IMG/VR virus record: IMGVR_UViG_3300009285_006381
Coordinates: 1-20,367 of that record
DNA length: 20,367 nt
Direction: 5' to 3' (one strand)
DNA from: a virus
How positions within the stretch are numbered: position 1 is the first letter of the stretch; each line of letters opens with the position of its first letter. Of this stretch, positions 20,164-20,367 are shown in pieces. The position numbers and the translations under genes were made by a program. The notes below the pieces were generated by a model. That model was not told the DNA's origin. It made no database searches and saw only the letters and a program-made list of their open reading frames with translations.

Positions 20164-20367
20164 TCAAAATTTCAGAAACTCAAGCACGCAGTAAACAGTA
20201 GTATAAGCAGTCATGTTTATAGTCGTAGTTATATTTACATTTGTAGCGTCTACAGTAATACTTACACCATTGCCTGGTATAGAAAAATACACTAATCCAA
20301 CTGGATCTGAAGCTGTCGCATATATTCTAGTAAACGACCATGTATTTGTAATAGTTAGTCCATGAGC
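20164..20367 (-). CDS. C-terminal end of a minus-strand gene, start outside window
   Basis: The minus strand is open from the window edge to a TGA at 20166-20164, 67 residues, with no start codon near the edge. The peptide is beta-like, with alternating hydrophobic and Thr/Asn residues (GLVYFSIPGNGVSITVD, then TTTINMTAYTTVY) and ends VLEFLKF. This composition is typical of phage virion or adhesion domains, and the properly placed terminator at 20093-20121 supports a convergent gene. The plus strand over the same bases has only a short Ser/Tyr/Ile-rich frame that looks like its shadow. Function unknown. Confidence 0.6.
   Translation of the reverse strand, partial: AHGLTITNTWSFTRIYATASDPVGLVYFSIPGNGVSITVDATNVNITTTINMTAYTTVYCVLEFLKF

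Noticed and set aside
20137-20295. Plus-strand frame of 52 codons with a good AAAGGAG site before its ATG
   Set aside because: The peptide is a Ser/Tyr/Ile/Cys-rich string that looks like the antisense of the open minus-strand frame, and it stops well before the edge. The ribosome-like site is tempting, so it is kept here as an alternative.
1-20367. CRISPR array, insertion sequence, integrase or toxin-antitoxin pair
   Set aside because: No regularly spaced identical repeats, transposase, recombinase or paired small toxin genes were seen on either strand.

Overview
The window is part of the genome of an AT-rich tailed dsDNA phage (Caudoviricetes). It carries a packaging, head and tail gene set: a RusA resolvase, putative small and large terminase subunits, a P22-type portal, a putative scaffold, a major capsid protein of the N4-gp56 kind, head-completion and tail proteins, and an M15 endolysin. 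A P22-like portal with a tail-hub-like protein and no tape measure in view suggests a short-tailed (podovirus-like) virion. The host cannot be read from the sequence. The genes have Shine-Dalgarno sites of the AAAGGAG type and many ATGA or TAATG overlaps, so the host is bacterial. TAA, TAG and TGA all end genes, so the standard code is in use.

Layout: 1-1341 holds three tightly packed genes of unknown function. The first is cut by the window edge and contains a tandem domain duplication. 1342-1938 holds rusA between two look-alike leader regions that share a 19-bp motif inside base-paired arms. 1939-5983 holds the packaging block: putative terS, small genes including two zinc-binding-like proteins, terL, and three small unknown genes. 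6050-9002 holds the portal and four short, mostly basic proteins, with a 22-bp perfect GC palindrome between two of them. 9003-9227 holds a rho-independent terminator and a tRNA-like gene with an abnormal anticodon arm. 9228-11023 holds a conserved unknown gene, the putative scaffold and the endolysin. 11024-11901 holds an HNH endonuclease gene on the minus strand, then a gene-free stretch with a terminator, a candidate promoter and a highly structured leader for the capsid gene. 11902-13560 is the major capsid gene, split by a 708-bp group I intron. 13570-20094 holds virion and tail genes, interrupted by a second HNH endonuclease gene. At the right edge the end of a convergent minus-strand gene enters, with its own terminator.

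The most notable structure is the capsid gene. Splicing 12251 to 12960 restores one 316-codon reading frame. P1, P10, P3, P4, P5, P7, P8 and a GAAA-capped P9 can be drawn by hand. The intron carries a LAGLIDADG endonuclease on the opposite strand, and the 3' end of that gene runs into the ribozyme core. Together with the two HNH genes this makes three different homing-endonuclease-type elements within about 6.3 kb of the morphogenesis region. Other candidates for something new are three tandem 27-bp hairpin repeats with a compensatory base change upstream of the capsid gene, and the paired leader elements before rusA and terS. All function calls come from reading motifs by eye; no database search was run.
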